Shown: positions 45,119 to 54,017 of the stretch, one piece after another
Layout of the letters: every line of letters begins with the position of its first letter
Numbering within the stretch: the stretch's first letter is position 1
DNA from: Brevundimonas huaxiensis
GTDB taxonomy: Bacteria > Pseudomonadota > Alphaproteobacteria > Caulobacterales > Caulobacteraceae
Length of the DNA: 64,000 nt
Direction of reading: 5' to 3'
Assembly (NCBI RefSeq): GCF_014218725.1
Contig: NZ_JABBJE010000002.1
Span: 1 to 64,000 of the forward strand
The notes under the pieces: model-generated
Databases searched by the model: none
What the model was told of the DNA's origin: nothing
What the model saw: only the letters and a program-made list of their open reading frames with translations
Translations under genes and position numbers: made by a program

Positions 45119-45469
45119 TCAATAACGGCGTTGACCGTTGTCCCAGTAGCACTCGTCCTGACGGTTGTCGTAGCAGTAGTAGTAGCGACCTTGGCTGTCG
45201 CGATAACGCTGCTGGTTGTTGCGGTCCTGGTTGGATCCGCGAATGGCGCCGGCGGTGCCACCCAGGGCGCCACCGATCAGGGCGCCGGTCGCAGCATTGC
45301 CGCCGCCGACGTTGTTGCCGATGATGGCGCCGGCGACAGCGCCCAGACCGGCGCCGATGGCGCCTTGGCGGACGGTTTCGTTCGAGCCGTTGTTATAGCC
45401 GTACGGGTCGCTGGCGCAGGCCGAAGCCAGCAGGCCGGCGCCGGCAATCGCGATAATCGCCTTTTTCAT
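45119..45469 (-). CDS. Glycine-zipper 2TM-domain lipoprotein
   Basis: The 116-residue protein has lipobox LLASAC (Cys about 18) and then a glycine-zipper segment with small residues every fourth position (GAIGAGLGAVAGAIIG, ATGALIGGALGGTAGAI). This is the pattern of Rickettsia-17-kDa-like envelope proteins. The tail is rich in Arg, Gln and Tyr (QRYRDSQGRYYYCYDNRQDE) with two cysteines. Start ATG 45469 follows AAAGGAATTC and gives a proper signal; the frame upstream is junk. It is probably an outer-membrane lipoprotein. Its role is not established. Confidence 0.8.
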   Translation of the reverse strand: MKKAIIAIAGAGLLASACASDPYGYNNGSNETVRQGAIGAGLGAVAGAIIGNNVGGGNAATGALIGGALGGTAGAIRGSNQDRNNQQRYRDSQGRYYYCYDNRQDECYWDNGQRRY

Positions 45470-45611
45470 GATGAATTCCTTTGTCCCTGGGTGTTGGCCC
45501 CTGTGGGCAGCAAACGTGTCCTCGCGGCATAGGTTCCGCACCGACAGACTGCATCGGCAACTATGGTGACGCTTGGGCGGAACGACGGCGTCTGCGGGGC
45601 GTTCGGCCGCC

Positions 45612-46550
45612 ATGACCGATGTCGCTGCTCCCGATACGCCCGAAACAGACGTGCGCTGCGCGCCGTCCATTCGCTCTCAGATCCGGCACGTCGTGATGCT
45701 GGTCAATCCGCTGTCCGGCAGCGTGGGACCGCGCGCGGCGGGCGAGGCCGAGGCGATCCTGGCCGACTATGATCTGAAGGCCGAGGTCATGACGCTGGGC
45801 GGCGGCGACTTCGACAAGACGATCGCGGAGGCGTTCGACGCCAAGCCGGATGTGATCTTCGTTCTGGCCGGCGACGGCACGGCGCGCTCGGTGGCGTCCA
45901 AGGCCAAGCCGGACGGTCCGATGATCGCCCCCTTGCCGGGCGGCACGATGAACATGTTGCCCAAGGCGCTTTACGGCACCGCCGACTGGAAGCTGGCGCT
46001 GAAGCGGGCGCTGGAGGAAGGCGAGCCCCAGGCTGTTTCAGGCGGCGAGGTTCAGGGCGAATACTTCTATTGCGCCGCCATTCTGGGATCGCCGGCGTTG
46101 TGGGCCCCGGCGCGCGAGGCGATGCGGACCGGCAAGATCAAGCTGGCCTGGCAATACGGCCGCCGCGCTCTGAAACGCGCCTTTTCCGGTCGTCTGCGGT
46201 TCACCCTGGATGGCGGCGAGAAACGACGCACCGAGGCGCTCGTGCTGATCAGCCCGATGATCTCCAAGGCGATGGAGGATCCCGTCGGCCTGGAAGCCGC
46301 GGCCATGGATCCCAGCGACACGACCCAGGCCTTCCGCCTGGCCGCGACGGCGCTGTTCAGCGATTGGCGCCAGGATCCGGCCGTCTCGACCCGCCCGGCG
46401 AAACGGATCGAGGTGCGAGCGCGATCGAAGATCCCGGCCGTGATCGACGGCGAGCCGCTGCTGCTCAAGCCCGAGGCCGTGATCCGCTTCGTGCCCAAGG
46501 CCTTCAAAGCGCTGGCTCCCAAGCCGCCCTCGGCCGAGGACAGCGTCTGA
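45612..46550 (+). CDS. Diacylglycerol/sphingosine kinase-like lipid kinase
   Basis: The 312-residue protein has the DAGK catalytic fold. HVVMLVNPLSGSVGP is the nucleotide-domain start, FVLAGDGTARSVASKA is the variant G-D-G-T loop that binds ATP, and APLPGGTMNMLPKALYG is the third conserved segment. The C-terminal beta domain carries the substrate site. Related enzymes phosphorylate diacylglycerol, sphinganine or similar lipids. The stop overlaps the ATG of a metallophosphoesterase (TGATG), a tight coupling that suggests linked action. Start ATG 45612 is the second in frame. Confidence 0.82.
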   Translation: MTDVAAPDTPETDVRCAPSIRSQIRHVVMLVNPLSGSVGPRAAGEAEAILADYDLKAEVMTLGGGDFDKTIAEAFDAKPDVIFVLAGDGTARSVASKAKPDGPMIAPLPGGTMNMLPKALYGTADWKLALKRALEEGEPQAVSGGEVQGEYFYCAAILGSPALWAPAREAMRTGKIKLAWQYGRRALKRAFSGRLRFTLDGGEKRRTEALVLISPMISKAMEDPVGLEAAAMDPSDTTQAFRLAATALFSDWRQDPAVSTRPAKRIEVRARSKIPAVIDGEPLLLKPEAVIRFVPKAFKALAPKPPSAEDSV

Positions 46551-47401
46551 TGGGACGCGTTCTTCAGTTCTCCGACGTCCATTTCGGCTGCGAGCACAAA
46601 CGCGCCTGCGCCGCCGCTCTGGAATACGCCCACGCCACGCCGAACGATCTGGTTCTGATCACCGGCGACATCACCCAGAAGGGGTTTCCCGACGAGTTCA
46701 AGGCCGCCGGCGAATGGATGCGGGCCATGCCCGAGCCGCGCTTCGTCATCGTCGGCAATCACGACGTGCCCTATTGGGACGCCATCGCGCGGGTGTTCCA
46801 TCCCTGGCGGGCGTTCGAGACGGCGACCGGCTTTCCGGCCCACGACGGCCAGTTCTGCAGCGATGCGGTCATGGTGCGCGGCGTCGTCACCGCGCGCGGC
46901 TGGCAGGCGCGGCCCAACTGGTCCAAGGGCGTGATCGATCTGGATCAGACGCGGCGTGCGGCCGAGGCCCTGCGTCAGGCGCCGATCGGCGCGCTGCGAA
47001 TCCTGGCCTGCCACCATCCGCTGATCGAGATGGTGGGCACGCCGATGACCGGCGACGTCAAGCGCGGCGACGAGGCGGCCCTGATCTTCGCCGAGGCGGG
47101 CGTCGATCTGATCATGACCGGCCACGTCCATGTGCCGTTCGCCATGCCGATCCCGCTGGCGGATCGTTGCTCCTACGCCGTCGGCTGCGGGACGCTGTCG
47201 CACCGCGAGCGCGGCGCGCCGCCCGGCTTCAACCAGATCGACTGGGACGCCAAGACCATCACCGTGACGGCCCTGGCCTGGGATGGAACCAGCTATCGCT
47301 CGCACCAGGTCTGGCGCCTGCCGCGCCGTCAGGATACCCGCAAGGCGAACACCGCGCCCAGCCCGGTCGAGCCGGGCGCCTTGGAGAAGGCGGCGGTCTA
47401 G
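46550..47401 (+). CDS. Calcineurin-like metallophosphoesterase
   Basis: The 283-residue binuclear metal phosphoesterase has motifs in order: D-x-H (FSDVHFG, 8-10), GDITQ (39-43), GNHDVPYWD (near 69), a His in LACHHPLIE, and GHVH (near 188). All metal ligands are present. It looks like a cAMP-phosphodiesterase/CpdA-type or UDP-sugar/lipid phosphatase-type family member; sequence alone does not decide. Its ATG overlaps the stop of the lipid-kinase-like gene, so the two are co-translated, and a phosphatase for a lipid-linked substrate is a fair inference. A repeat element follows directly. Confidence 0.85.
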   Translation: MGRVLQFSDVHFGCEHKRACAAALEYAHATPNDLVLITGDITQKGFPDEFKAAGEWMRAMPEPRFVIVGNHDVPYWDAIARVFHPWRAFETATGFPAHDGQFCSDAVMVRGVVTARGWQARPNWSKGVIDLDQTRRAAEALRQAPIGALRILACHHPLIEMVGTPMTGDVKRGDEAALIFAEAGVDLIMTGHVHVPFAMPIPLADRCSYAVGCGTLSHRERGAPPGFNQIDWDAKTITVTALAWDGTSYRSHQVWRLPRRQDTRKANTAPSPVEPGALEKAAV

Positions 47402-47414
47402 AGACCTCAGATCG

Positions 47415-47557
47415 GTCTCCTCCCTGCGAAGCGGGGAGGTGGCTCGAAGCGTAGCGGAGAGACGGAGGGATTCTTTCCCGCATCGCAGCCGTCGGTGGGA
47501 CTTCAACAACCCCTCCACCGCTTCGCGGTCCCCCTCCCCACGCTGTGGGGAGGAGAC
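47415..47557. repeat. REP/MITE-like inverted-repeat element, 143 bp
   Basis: The ends are a perfect 10-bp inverted repeat, GTCTCCTCCC (47415-47424) and GGGAGGAGAC (47548-47557). Each end also folds on itself: the left around CTGCGAAGCGG, the right as CTCCCCA-CGCTG-TGGGGAG. A solo left end with one mismatch in 21 bases lies at 61056-61076, so the sequence is a genomic repeat. It fills the convergent gap between the phosphoesterase and amn. There is no ORF. Confidence 0.75.
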
Positions 47558-47565
47558 TTTCTCGC

Positions 47566-49011
47566 CTACCGGAACGGCGGCTCGTCGAAGGCGCGCAGTT
47601 TGCGTGAGTGCAGCTTGGATCCTTCGCTGCGCATCAGGTCCACCGCCTGAATGCCGATCTGCAGGTGTTCGGAGATCGAACCTTCGTAGAAGCGGTTGGC
47701 CTGACCCGGCAATTTGATCTCGCCGTGCAGCGGCTTGTCCGAGACGCAGAGCAGCGTGCCGTAGGGCACGCGGAAGCGATAGCCCTGGGCCGCGATGGTG
47801 GCGCTTTCCATGTCGATGGCGACGGCTCTGGACTGGTTGAAGCGCAGGGCCGATTTGGAGTAGCGCAGCTCCCAGTTCCGGTCGTCGGTGGTGACGACGG
47901 TGCCGGTGCGCAGGCGCAGCTTGACCTCGTCGCCGGGCATGCCGCTGACCGACTTGGTGGCGTCATAGAGCGCGCGCTGGACCTCGGCGATCGACGGGAT
48001 CGGAATGTCGGGCGGCAGGACCGCGTCCAGCACGTGATCGTCGCGCAGATAGGCGTGGGCCAGGACGTAGTCGCCGATGGTCTGGCTGGCGCGCAGGCCC
48101 CCGCAATGACCGATCATCAGCCAGACGTGCGGACGGGTGACCGCCAGGTGATCCGTGATCGTCTTGGCGTTGGACGGGCCGACGCCGATGTTGACCAGGG
48201 TCACGCCCTTATGGCCCGGCGCGGTGAGGTGATAGGCCGGCATCTGGTGCTTCTTCCAGGCCGTGTCGCTGATCGCCGCCTCGGGGTTGGGCGTGTCGCG
48301 CGTAATCACCACGCCGCCGGCGCAGGACAGGGTCTGATACGGCGAGCCGGGCGTCCGAAGCTGCTCGATGGCCCAACGCACGAACTCATCGACGTAACGA
48401 TTGTAGTTGGTGAACAGGACATAGGACTGAACGTCGTCCACCGGCGTGCCGGTGTAGTGTTTCAGCCGCGCCAGCGAGAAGTCGGTCCGCAGGCCGTCGA
48501 AGTGCGACAGGGGGAAGTCGCCGCCCATTTCGAACAGGCCGTCGGCGATCTCGTCGCCGATATGGGCCAGGTCCGTGGTGGGGAACCAGCGCGCCAAGGC
48601 CGCTGTCATCGACCGGTCCAGCGCGACCTCCAGGCCGTCGGTCACATAGGGGAAGGGGATCTCCTGGCGCGAGACGCCGACCTCGAAGGTCGCGTTATAT
48701 TCCTGCTCCAAGAGGCCCAGCTGTTCGGTCAGATAGGGGCGGAACAGGTCGGGCCGCGTGACCGTGGTCGAATAGCTGCCCTGTCTCGACAGCCGGGCGT
48801 AGGCCCGCGGCTCCAGGTCCTGGGGGCGATCCCCGTCCCAGCGAATGCGAAGTTCGGGATAGGCGAACACCCCTTCGGCGCGTTTGACCGGATCGGGCCG
48901 CGCGCCGGTGTTGACGAAATCCCGCACGGCGTCGCGCAGGTTGGTCACGGATTGGGTGTAGAGGGTTTCGAGGCGGTCCAGCGCCGCCTGTGCTGTCATC
49001 TGTTCTGTCAT
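47566..49011 (-). CDS. amn: AMP nucleosidase
   Basis: The 481-residue enzyme splits AMP into adenine and ribose 5-phosphate. The N-terminal AMP-nucleosidase-specific domain (about 1-170, with EGVFAYPELRIRWDGDRPQ) is followed by a purine-nucleoside-phosphorylase-type catalytic domain. The latter carries VTLVNIGVGPSNAKTITDHLA, MIGHCGGLR, the purine-site VAIDMESATIAAQG and CVSDKPLHGEIKLPG. Length equals that of E. coli Amn (484). Start ATG 49011 follows AGAGGAAGTC; the frame runs open further upstream without support. It stands alone. Confidence 0.95.
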   Translation of the reverse strand: MTEQMTAQAALDRLETLYTQSVTNLRDAVRDFVNTGARPDPVKRAEGVFAYPELRIRWDGDRPQDLEPRAYARLSRQGSYSTTVTRPDLFRPYLTEQLGLLEQEYNATFEVGVSRQEIPFPYVTDGLEVALDRSMTAALARWFPTTDLAHIGDEIADGLFEMGGDFPLSHFDGLRTDFSLARLKHYTGTPVDDVQSYVLFTNYNRYVDEFVRWAIEQLRTPGSPYQTLSCAGGVVITRDTPNPEAAISDTAWKKHQMPAYHLTAPGHKGVTLVNIGVGPSNAKTITDHLAVTRPHVWLMIGHCGGLRASQTIGDYVLAHAYLRDDHVLDAVLPPDIPIPSIAEVQRALYDATKSVSGMPGDEVKLRLRTGTVVTTDDRNWELRYSKSALRFNQSRAVAIDMESATIAAQGYRFRVPYGTLLCVSDKPLHGEIKLPGQANRFYEGSISEHLQIGIQAVDLMRSEGSKLHSRKLRAFDEPPFR

Positions 49012-49139
49012 GACTTCCTCTAGCGAAGCTTCGCGGCTTTGGCGAGGCGCCGCCCGTTCAAACCCGATTTCGCTGCATTGCAGCAATTTATGACGGGCGT
49101 GCGGTTGCGGATCGGGGCGTGACGGCGCATCTGGCCCGG

Positions 49140-50390
49140 ATGTCTTCTTCCCTTGCTTCAGCGCCCGCCAAGAAGGACCTCGGCTTCGTCGAGTTCGTCT
49201 GTCTCATCGCCCTGATGATGGCGCTGAATGCGCTGGCGATCGATTCCATGCTGCCGGCCCTGCCGCACATCGGCGCCGACCTGAACGTGGCGACCGACAA
49301 CGACCGGCAATGGGTGGTGACGGCCTATCTGCTGGGCTTCGGCGGGGCGCAGCTGTTCTACGGTCCGTTGGCGGATCGGTTCGGCCGAAAACCCGTCCTG
49401 CTGTTCGGCGTCGGCGTCTATGTGATGTTCAGCCTGCTGGCGACCCTGGCCCCGACCTTCGAGACGCTGATCATGGCCCGCGTCGGCCAGGGTCTGGGCA
49501 GCGCCTGCACCCGCGTGCTGGCCGTCTCCATCGTGCGCGACCGATATGAGGGGCGCACCATGGCGCGGGTCATGTCGTTCAGCTTCCTGGTCTTCCTGGG
49601 CGTGCCGATCCTGGCGCCGTCGCTGGGTCAGATGATCATGCTGGTCGGGCCGTGGCGCTGGATCTTCGCCGGGCTGGGCCTGATCGGGGTCGGCCTGATC
49701 GTCTGGGCGTCGTTGCGTCTGCCCGAGACGCTGAAGCCCGAGGATCGCCTGCCGATCCAGGTCAAGCGGCTGACCGCAGCCTACAAGATCGCCCTGACCG
49801 ATCGCACGGCCGTCGGCTATACCTTGGCCATGACGGCGATCACCGGGGCCCTGTTCGGCTTCATCAACTCGTCGCAGCAGATCTTCGCCGACGTCTTTCA
49901 CGCCGAGGCGGCGTTCCCGGCCATCTTCGCCCTGATCGCGGGCGGCATCGCCGTGGCCTCGATCGTCAATGCGCGTCTGGTGGTGAAGCTGGGGTCGCGC
50001 CGGATTTCGCACACGGCCCTGATCGGCTTCACCAGCATCGCGGCCATCCATGCGGTGGTGGCGATCAGCGGTCATGAATCGATCTGGACCTTTGCAGTGC
50101 TGCAGACGCTGACCATGTTCTGTTTCGGTCTGATCGCGGGCAATTTCGGATCGATGGCCATGGAGACGATGGGCAAGATCGCGGGCACGGCGGCCTCGAT
50201 CCAGGGGTTCGTCTCCACCATCGTCGGCTCTCTCTTGGGCTTTGCCGTGGGTCAACAGTTCAACGGCACGACCATTCCGATGTCGATCGGCTTCACCGTC
50301 TTTGGTTTGATCGCCCTGGCCTGGGTGCTGTTCGCCGAGCGGGGTCGGCTGTTCCGGGCCCATCACGCGCCGGTCGCCGCCAAGGCTTGA
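49140..50390 (+). CDS. MFS transporter, Bcr/CflA drug-efflux type
   Basis: The 416-residue 12-helix transporter has YGPLADRFGRKPVLLFGV, the loop 2-3 motif G-x-L-A-D-R-x-G-R-(K/R)-x-x-x. MLPALPHIGADLNV follows the first helix, typical of the Bcr/CflA (14-fold DHA1) drug-export group, and RVGQGLGSACTRVLAVSIVRD is the motif-C-like region of drug/proton antiporters. ATG 49140 is preferred; an in-frame GTG at 49119 would add seven residues. It is divergent from amn. The substrate is unknown. Confidence 0.85.
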   Translation: MSSSLASAPAKKDLGFVEFVCLIALMMALNALAIDSMLPALPHIGADLNVATDNDRQWVVTAYLLGFGGAQLFYGPLADRFGRKPVLLFGVGVYVMFSLLATLAPTFETLIMARVGQGLGSACTRVLAVSIVRDRYEGRTMARVMSFSFLVFLGVPILAPSLGQMIMLVGPWRWIFAGLGLIGVGLIVWASLRLPETLKPEDRLPIQVKRLTAAYKIALTDRTAVGYTLAMTAITGALFGFINSSQQIFADVFHAEAAFPAIFALIAGGIAVASIVNARLVVKLGSRRISHTALIGFTSIAAIHAVVAISGHESIWTFAVLQTLTMFCFGLIAGNFGSMAMETMGKIAGTAASIQGFVSTIVGSLLGFAVGQQFNGTTIPMSIGFTVFGLIALAWVLFAERGRLFRAHHAPVAAKA

Positions 50391-50452
50391 TCTTTTTCGC
50401 GTTTCCGCGCGTTCTCCGGGCCAATCGTCAAGATCAGCCCAGGAAAACCTCG

Positions 50453-52405
50453 ATGACGCGCAAAGCGCTAGGTCTCGTCTCCGCCCTCGCCCTGGCCGCG
50501 GCCATGGGTCTGAGCGCCTGCTCCACCACGACGGGAGGGTCGGCCATGACCCCGCCCGCCATCGCCCCGGCGCCCGGTCCCGAAGCGGTGGACGTCCACA
50601 CCCACGCCCGGCCCGAGATCGCCCGCGTCGTCGATGTCGCCCTGGACCTGACCGCCGACTTCAACGCCAAAACCCTGGCGGGCACGGCGACCCTGGACAT
50701 CCTGGCGATCCCGGGCGCCAACGAGATCGTGCTGGATATCCGCGATCTGGACATTCAGGACGTGCGCGACGCGGCGGGCCAGCCGCTGCGCTATGTCGTC
50801 GGCGACAGCGACCCGATCCTGGGCCAGCCGCTGACGGTCTATTTCCCGGCCTTCGCCGCCAATGAGCGACGCAAGATCACCATCCGCTATTCCACCCGCC
50901 CGAATGCGGCGGCGCTGCAATGGCTGAACCCCAGCCAGACGGCGGGCGGACAAAAGCCCTATCTGTTCAGCCAGGGCCAGGCGATCCTGACCCGCACCTG
51001 GGTGCCGACCCAGGACAGCCCCGGCATCCGTCAGACCTATTCCGCCCGCATCACCGCGCCCGAAGACCTGACCGTGGTCATGAGCGCCGATCACCTGACG
51101 CCGAACGGCGAGCGGGCCGCAAACGGCATGAAGACCTGGCGCTTCCGGATGGACAATCCGATCCCGCCCTATCTGATCGCGCTGGGCGTCGGCGACATCG
51201 CCTTTGCCCCGTTCGACGGCCGCACCGGGGTCTGGACCGAGCCCAGCCGCCTGCGCGCCGCCCAGTGGGAGCTGGAACCGACCGCCCAGATGGTGACGGC
51301 GGCCGAGAAGCTGTACGGCCCGTATCGCTGGGGCCGCTACGACCTCTTGGTCCTGCCGCCCTCCTTCCCGTTCGGCGGGATGGAGAACCCGAAACTGACC
51401 TTCGCCACCCCGACCATTATCGCCGGCGATCGCTCGCTGGTGTCGCTGGTCGCGCACGAGCTGGCGCACTCCTGGTCGGGCAATCTGGTCACCAATGCGA
51501 CCTGGAACGACTTCTGGCTGAACGAGGGCTTCACCGTCTATTTCGAGAACCGGATCATGGAGTCGGTCTATGGCCATGACCGCGCCATGCAGGAGCAGGT
51601 GCTGGGCTGGGATAGTCTTCAAGACACGCTGAAGTCCCTGCCGGCGGCGGACACCCGCCTGCATCTGGACCTGAAGGGCCGCGACCCCGACGACGGCATG
51701 AACGACATCGCCTACGAGAAGGGCGCCCTGTTCCTGCGGACCATCGAACGCACCGTCGGACGGGATCGGTTCGACGCCTGGCTGCGCGGCTATTTCGACC
51801 GCAACGCCTATCGTCCGATGACCACGGCCATGTTCCTGCAGGACATCCGCGACAACCTGATCAAGGGCGACGCGGCGCTGGAAAGCCAGCTGCAGATGGA
51901 CGCCTGGGTCTATCAGCCCGGCCTGCCGTCCAACGCCGTGGCGCCGGTGTCCCATGCCTTCGAGCCGGTGGATGCGGCCGCCTCCGCCTTCTTCAAGGAC
52001 AAGGGACTGGCCTCGGCCATTCCGTGGGCGGACTGGAACACCCAGCAGCGCCAGCGCTTCCTGGGCTGGCGTCCCGAGGGCCTGCGGACGGGCGCCGACT
52101 GGCTGACGAATGCGCAGCTGGCCGATCTGGAGCGCACGCTGAACCTGGCGAACGAAGGCAACGCCGAACTGACCTTCGCCTGGCTGCAGATCGCCCTGGC
52201 GCATCGCTATCAGCCGTCGGTCGCCACGGCCGAGAAGTTCCTGACCAGCCAGGGCCGTCGCAAGTTCGTCCTGCCGCTGTTCCAGACCCTCTGGAACGAG
52301 GGCGACTGGGGGCGCGGCAATGCGCGACGCATCTACGCCGAGGCCCGGCCGCTGTATCACCCGGTCACCAGCGGTTCGGTCGATCAGTTGGTCGGACGGC
52401 CGTAA
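50453..52405 (+). CDS. M1 family aminopeptidase lipoprotein, leukotriene-A4-hydrolase-like
   Basis: The 650-residue zinc aminopeptidase has a lipoprotein signal (LSAC, Cys23). Order of parts: N-terminal beta-saddle, substrate motif GGMEN (308-312, in place of GAMEN) followed by PKLTFATP, zinc site HELAH (335-339) with Glu358 (LNEGFTVYFE), then a C-terminal armadillo-like helical domain (LADLERTLNLANEGNAELTF). The GGMENP-x-LTF-x-TP wording and the C-terminal domain place it with LTA4H-like peptidases rather than PepN. It should sit in the periplasm or outer membrane and trim peptides from the N-terminus. Confidence 0.92.
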   Translation: MTRKALGLVSALALAAAMGLSACSTTTGGSAMTPPAIAPAPGPEAVDVHTHARPEIARVVDVALDLTADFNAKTLAGTATLDILAIPGANEIVLDIRDLDIQDVRDAAGQPLRYVVGDSDPILGQPLTVYFPAFAANERRKITIRYSTRPNAAALQWLNPSQTAGGQKPYLFSQGQAILTRTWVPTQDSPGIRQTYSARITAPEDLTVVMSADHLTPNGERAANGMKTWRFRMDNPIPPYLIALGVGDIAFAPFDGRTGVWTEPSRLRAAQWELEPTAQMVTAAEKLYGPYRWGRYDLLVLPPSFPFGGMENPKLTFATPTIIAGDRSLVSLVAHELAHSWSGNLVTNATWNDFWLNEGFTVYFENRIMESVYGHDRAMQEQVLGWDSLQDTLKSLPAADTRLHLDLKGRDPDDGMNDIAYEKGALFLRTIERTVGRDRFDAWLRGYFDRNAYRPMTTAMFLQDIRDNLIKGDAALESQLQMDAWVYQPGLPSNAVAPVSHAFEPVDAAASAFFKDKGLASAIPWADWNTQQRQRFLGWRPEGLRTGADWLTNAQLADLERTLNLANEGNAELTFAWLQIALAHRYQPSVATAEKFLTSQGRRKFVLPLFQTLWNEGDWGRGNARRIYAEARPLYHPVTSGSVDQLVGRP

Positions 52406-52407
52406 GC

Positions 52408-52839
52408 CTAGAGGTCCACGACCGCCACGCCGGTTTCCGCCGACAGTCGTTCCGCCAGGACGGCGCGGTGGCAGCCGGCGTGATCTGCCTCGAAGCACAG
52501 CAGGGCGACGGGTCTGTCGGCCGCCAGCGCCTTCAGCCGCTCGTACTCGATCTGCGCCTGGGGTTCGGCCAGGTGATCGGCGAAGATGGCGCGCATCTCG
52601 TCGACACGGCCCTTGCGCGCCGCGTCACGTCCAGCCTTCGGCGTGCCCAGCCCGCGCAGGTGGACATAGTCGATCCCTTCGGCCTTTAGGCTCTCACCCA
52701 GGATCGTCTTGGAAAAGCCGGCGCGGCGGGATGCGGCGACCGCGCGGACATCGACCAGGGTCTGCACGCCGGCCGTCTTCAACCGCGCGATGACGTCGGC
52801 CTGGGTCGCGCCCTCGTAGCCAATGGTGAAAAGCTTCAT
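52408..52839 (-). CDS. DUF488 domain-containing protein
   Basis: The 143-residue protein begins MKLFTIGYEGATQADVIARL and continues LVDVRAVAASRRAGFSK, HLRGLGTPK and LLCFEADHAGCHRAVLAERL, which are the conserved blocks of the DUF488 family. The last block, with C-F-E-x-x-x-x-x-C-H-R, suggests a metal or catalytic Cys/His site. No function is established. It is convergent with the M1 peptidase and 115 bp from the divergent NDUFA9-like gene. Confidence 0.85.
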   Translation of the reverse strand: MKLFTIGYEGATQADVIARLKTAGVQTLVDVRAVAASRRAGFSKTILGESLKAEGIDYVHLRGLGTPKAGRDAARKGRVDEMRAIFADHLAEPQAQIEYERLKALAADRPVALLCFEADHAGCHRAVLAERLSAETGVAVVDL

Positions 52840-52954
52840 CCGCCTCAGATGGGCGGCCGCGCGTCGAACGCCAGCGTGACCGTGAAGGCCCGCGTTGCGG
52901 TGCGGCGCCCTATCGTCTATCCCGCCGAAACGGATTTCGACTGGAGCTTTCCCC

Positions 52955-53932
52955 ATGGCTGACCTCGCCCCCGGCGTCGTGACCCTCTTCGGAGGTTCGG
53001 GCTTTATCGGGTCGCAGGCGGTGCGCGCCCTGGCGCGTCGCGGCTGGCGCATTCGGGTCGCCGTGCGCAACCCGGTCCTGGCGATCGAAATCCAGCCGCT
53101 GGGCGATCCCGGCCAGATCCAGTTCATGCGCTGCGACATCACCAACCCGGCGGATGTGGCGCAGGCCGTGCGCGGCGCGGACGCCGTCGTCAATCTGGTC
53201 GGCGTGCTGCATGACGCGGGCGGCAAGCGCGGCTTCGACGCCGTTCACACCGAGGCGGCCAAGACCATCGCCGAGGCCGCAAAGGCGGCGGGCGTTGAGC
53301 GCCTGGTCCAGATCTCGGCCATCGGCGCCGACGCCGCCAGCCCTTCGGCCTATGGTCGCACCAAGGCCAAGGCCGAGGCGGCCGTGCGCGCGGTCTATCC
53401 GGATGCGGTGATCCTGCGTCCGTCGCTGGTGTTCGGCGCGGGCGACGGCTTCCTCAATCGCTTCGCCGCCATGGCGACGATGGCGCCGGCCCTGCCGCTG
53501 ATCGGCGGCGGCGAGACCCGGTTCCAGCCGGTCTATGTCGGCGATGTCGCCGAGGCCATCGCGCGCGGCGTGACCCGCGCGGACGCCGCCGGCCGCACCT
53601 ATGAACTGGGCGGGCCGAGCCTCTATACCTTCCGTGAGGTGCTGGAGCTGGTGCGTCGTGAGACGGGCCGCGACCGGATGCTGGTTTCGGTGCCCTTCAT
53701 CGTCGCCAAGCTCCTTGGGTCGCTGCTGCAACTGAGCCGGTTCGTCGGCCTGACCCCGCCGCTGACGCGCGATCAGGTGCTGATGCTGGAGAAGGACAAT
53801 GTGGTCGCCGCCGATGCGTTCGGCCTCAGCGATCTGGGCATCGACCATCCGGCCGGCATGGCGGCGATCGCCCCGTCCTATCTGTGGCGCTACCGCGTCG
53901 GCGGCCAGTTCGCCGAAGCGCCCGCCCACTAA
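52955..53932 (+). CDS. NAD(P)H-binding protein, complex I NDUFA9-like subfamily
   Basis: The 325-residue atypical short-chain dehydrogenase has a Rossmann start VTLFGGSGFIGSQAVRAL (GGSGFIG at 13-19), NLVGVLHDAGGKRGFDAVH and the catalytic-type SPSAYGRTKAKAE. It resembles the alphaproteobacterial homologues of mitochondrial complex I subunit NDUFA9 (VFGAGDGFLNRFAAMA, FQPVYVGDVAEAI). In alphaproteobacteria this protein is often encoded away from the nuo operon, as here. Whether it joins complex I or acts as a free reductase is not shown by the sequence. Confidence 0.82.
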   Translation: MADLAPGVVTLFGGSGFIGSQAVRALARRGWRIRVAVRNPVLAIEIQPLGDPGQIQFMRCDITNPADVAQAVRGADAVVNLVGVLHDAGGKRGFDAVHTEAAKTIAEAAKAAGVERLVQISAIGADAASPSAYGRTKAKAEAAVRAVYPDAVILRPSLVFGAGDGFLNRFAAMATMAPALPLIGGGETRFQPVYVGDVAEAIARGVTRADAAGRTYELGGPSLYTFREVLELVRRETGRDRMLVSVPFIVAKLLGSLLQLSRFVGLTPPLTRDQVLMLEKDNVVAADAFGLSDLGIDHPAGMAAIAPSYLWRYRVGGQFAEAPAH

Positions 53933-53946
53933 AACCCCTTCCCTAT

Positions 53947-53987
53947 GACGCCGCCGCCGGTCGCCTTCGCGGCCGGCGGCGTCTTCT
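53947..53987 (+). terminator. Terminator after the NDUFA9-like gene
   Basis: GACGCCGCCG (53947-53956) pairs with CGGCGGCGTC (53974-53983) in a 10-bp stem, with a second short GC pairing inside, and is followed by TTCTGTT. It lies 15 bp after the stop and ahead of recQ. Confidence 0.65.
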
Positions 53988-54017
53988 GTTCGGGAACAAA
54001 GAGTGCACAGCTTAAGG

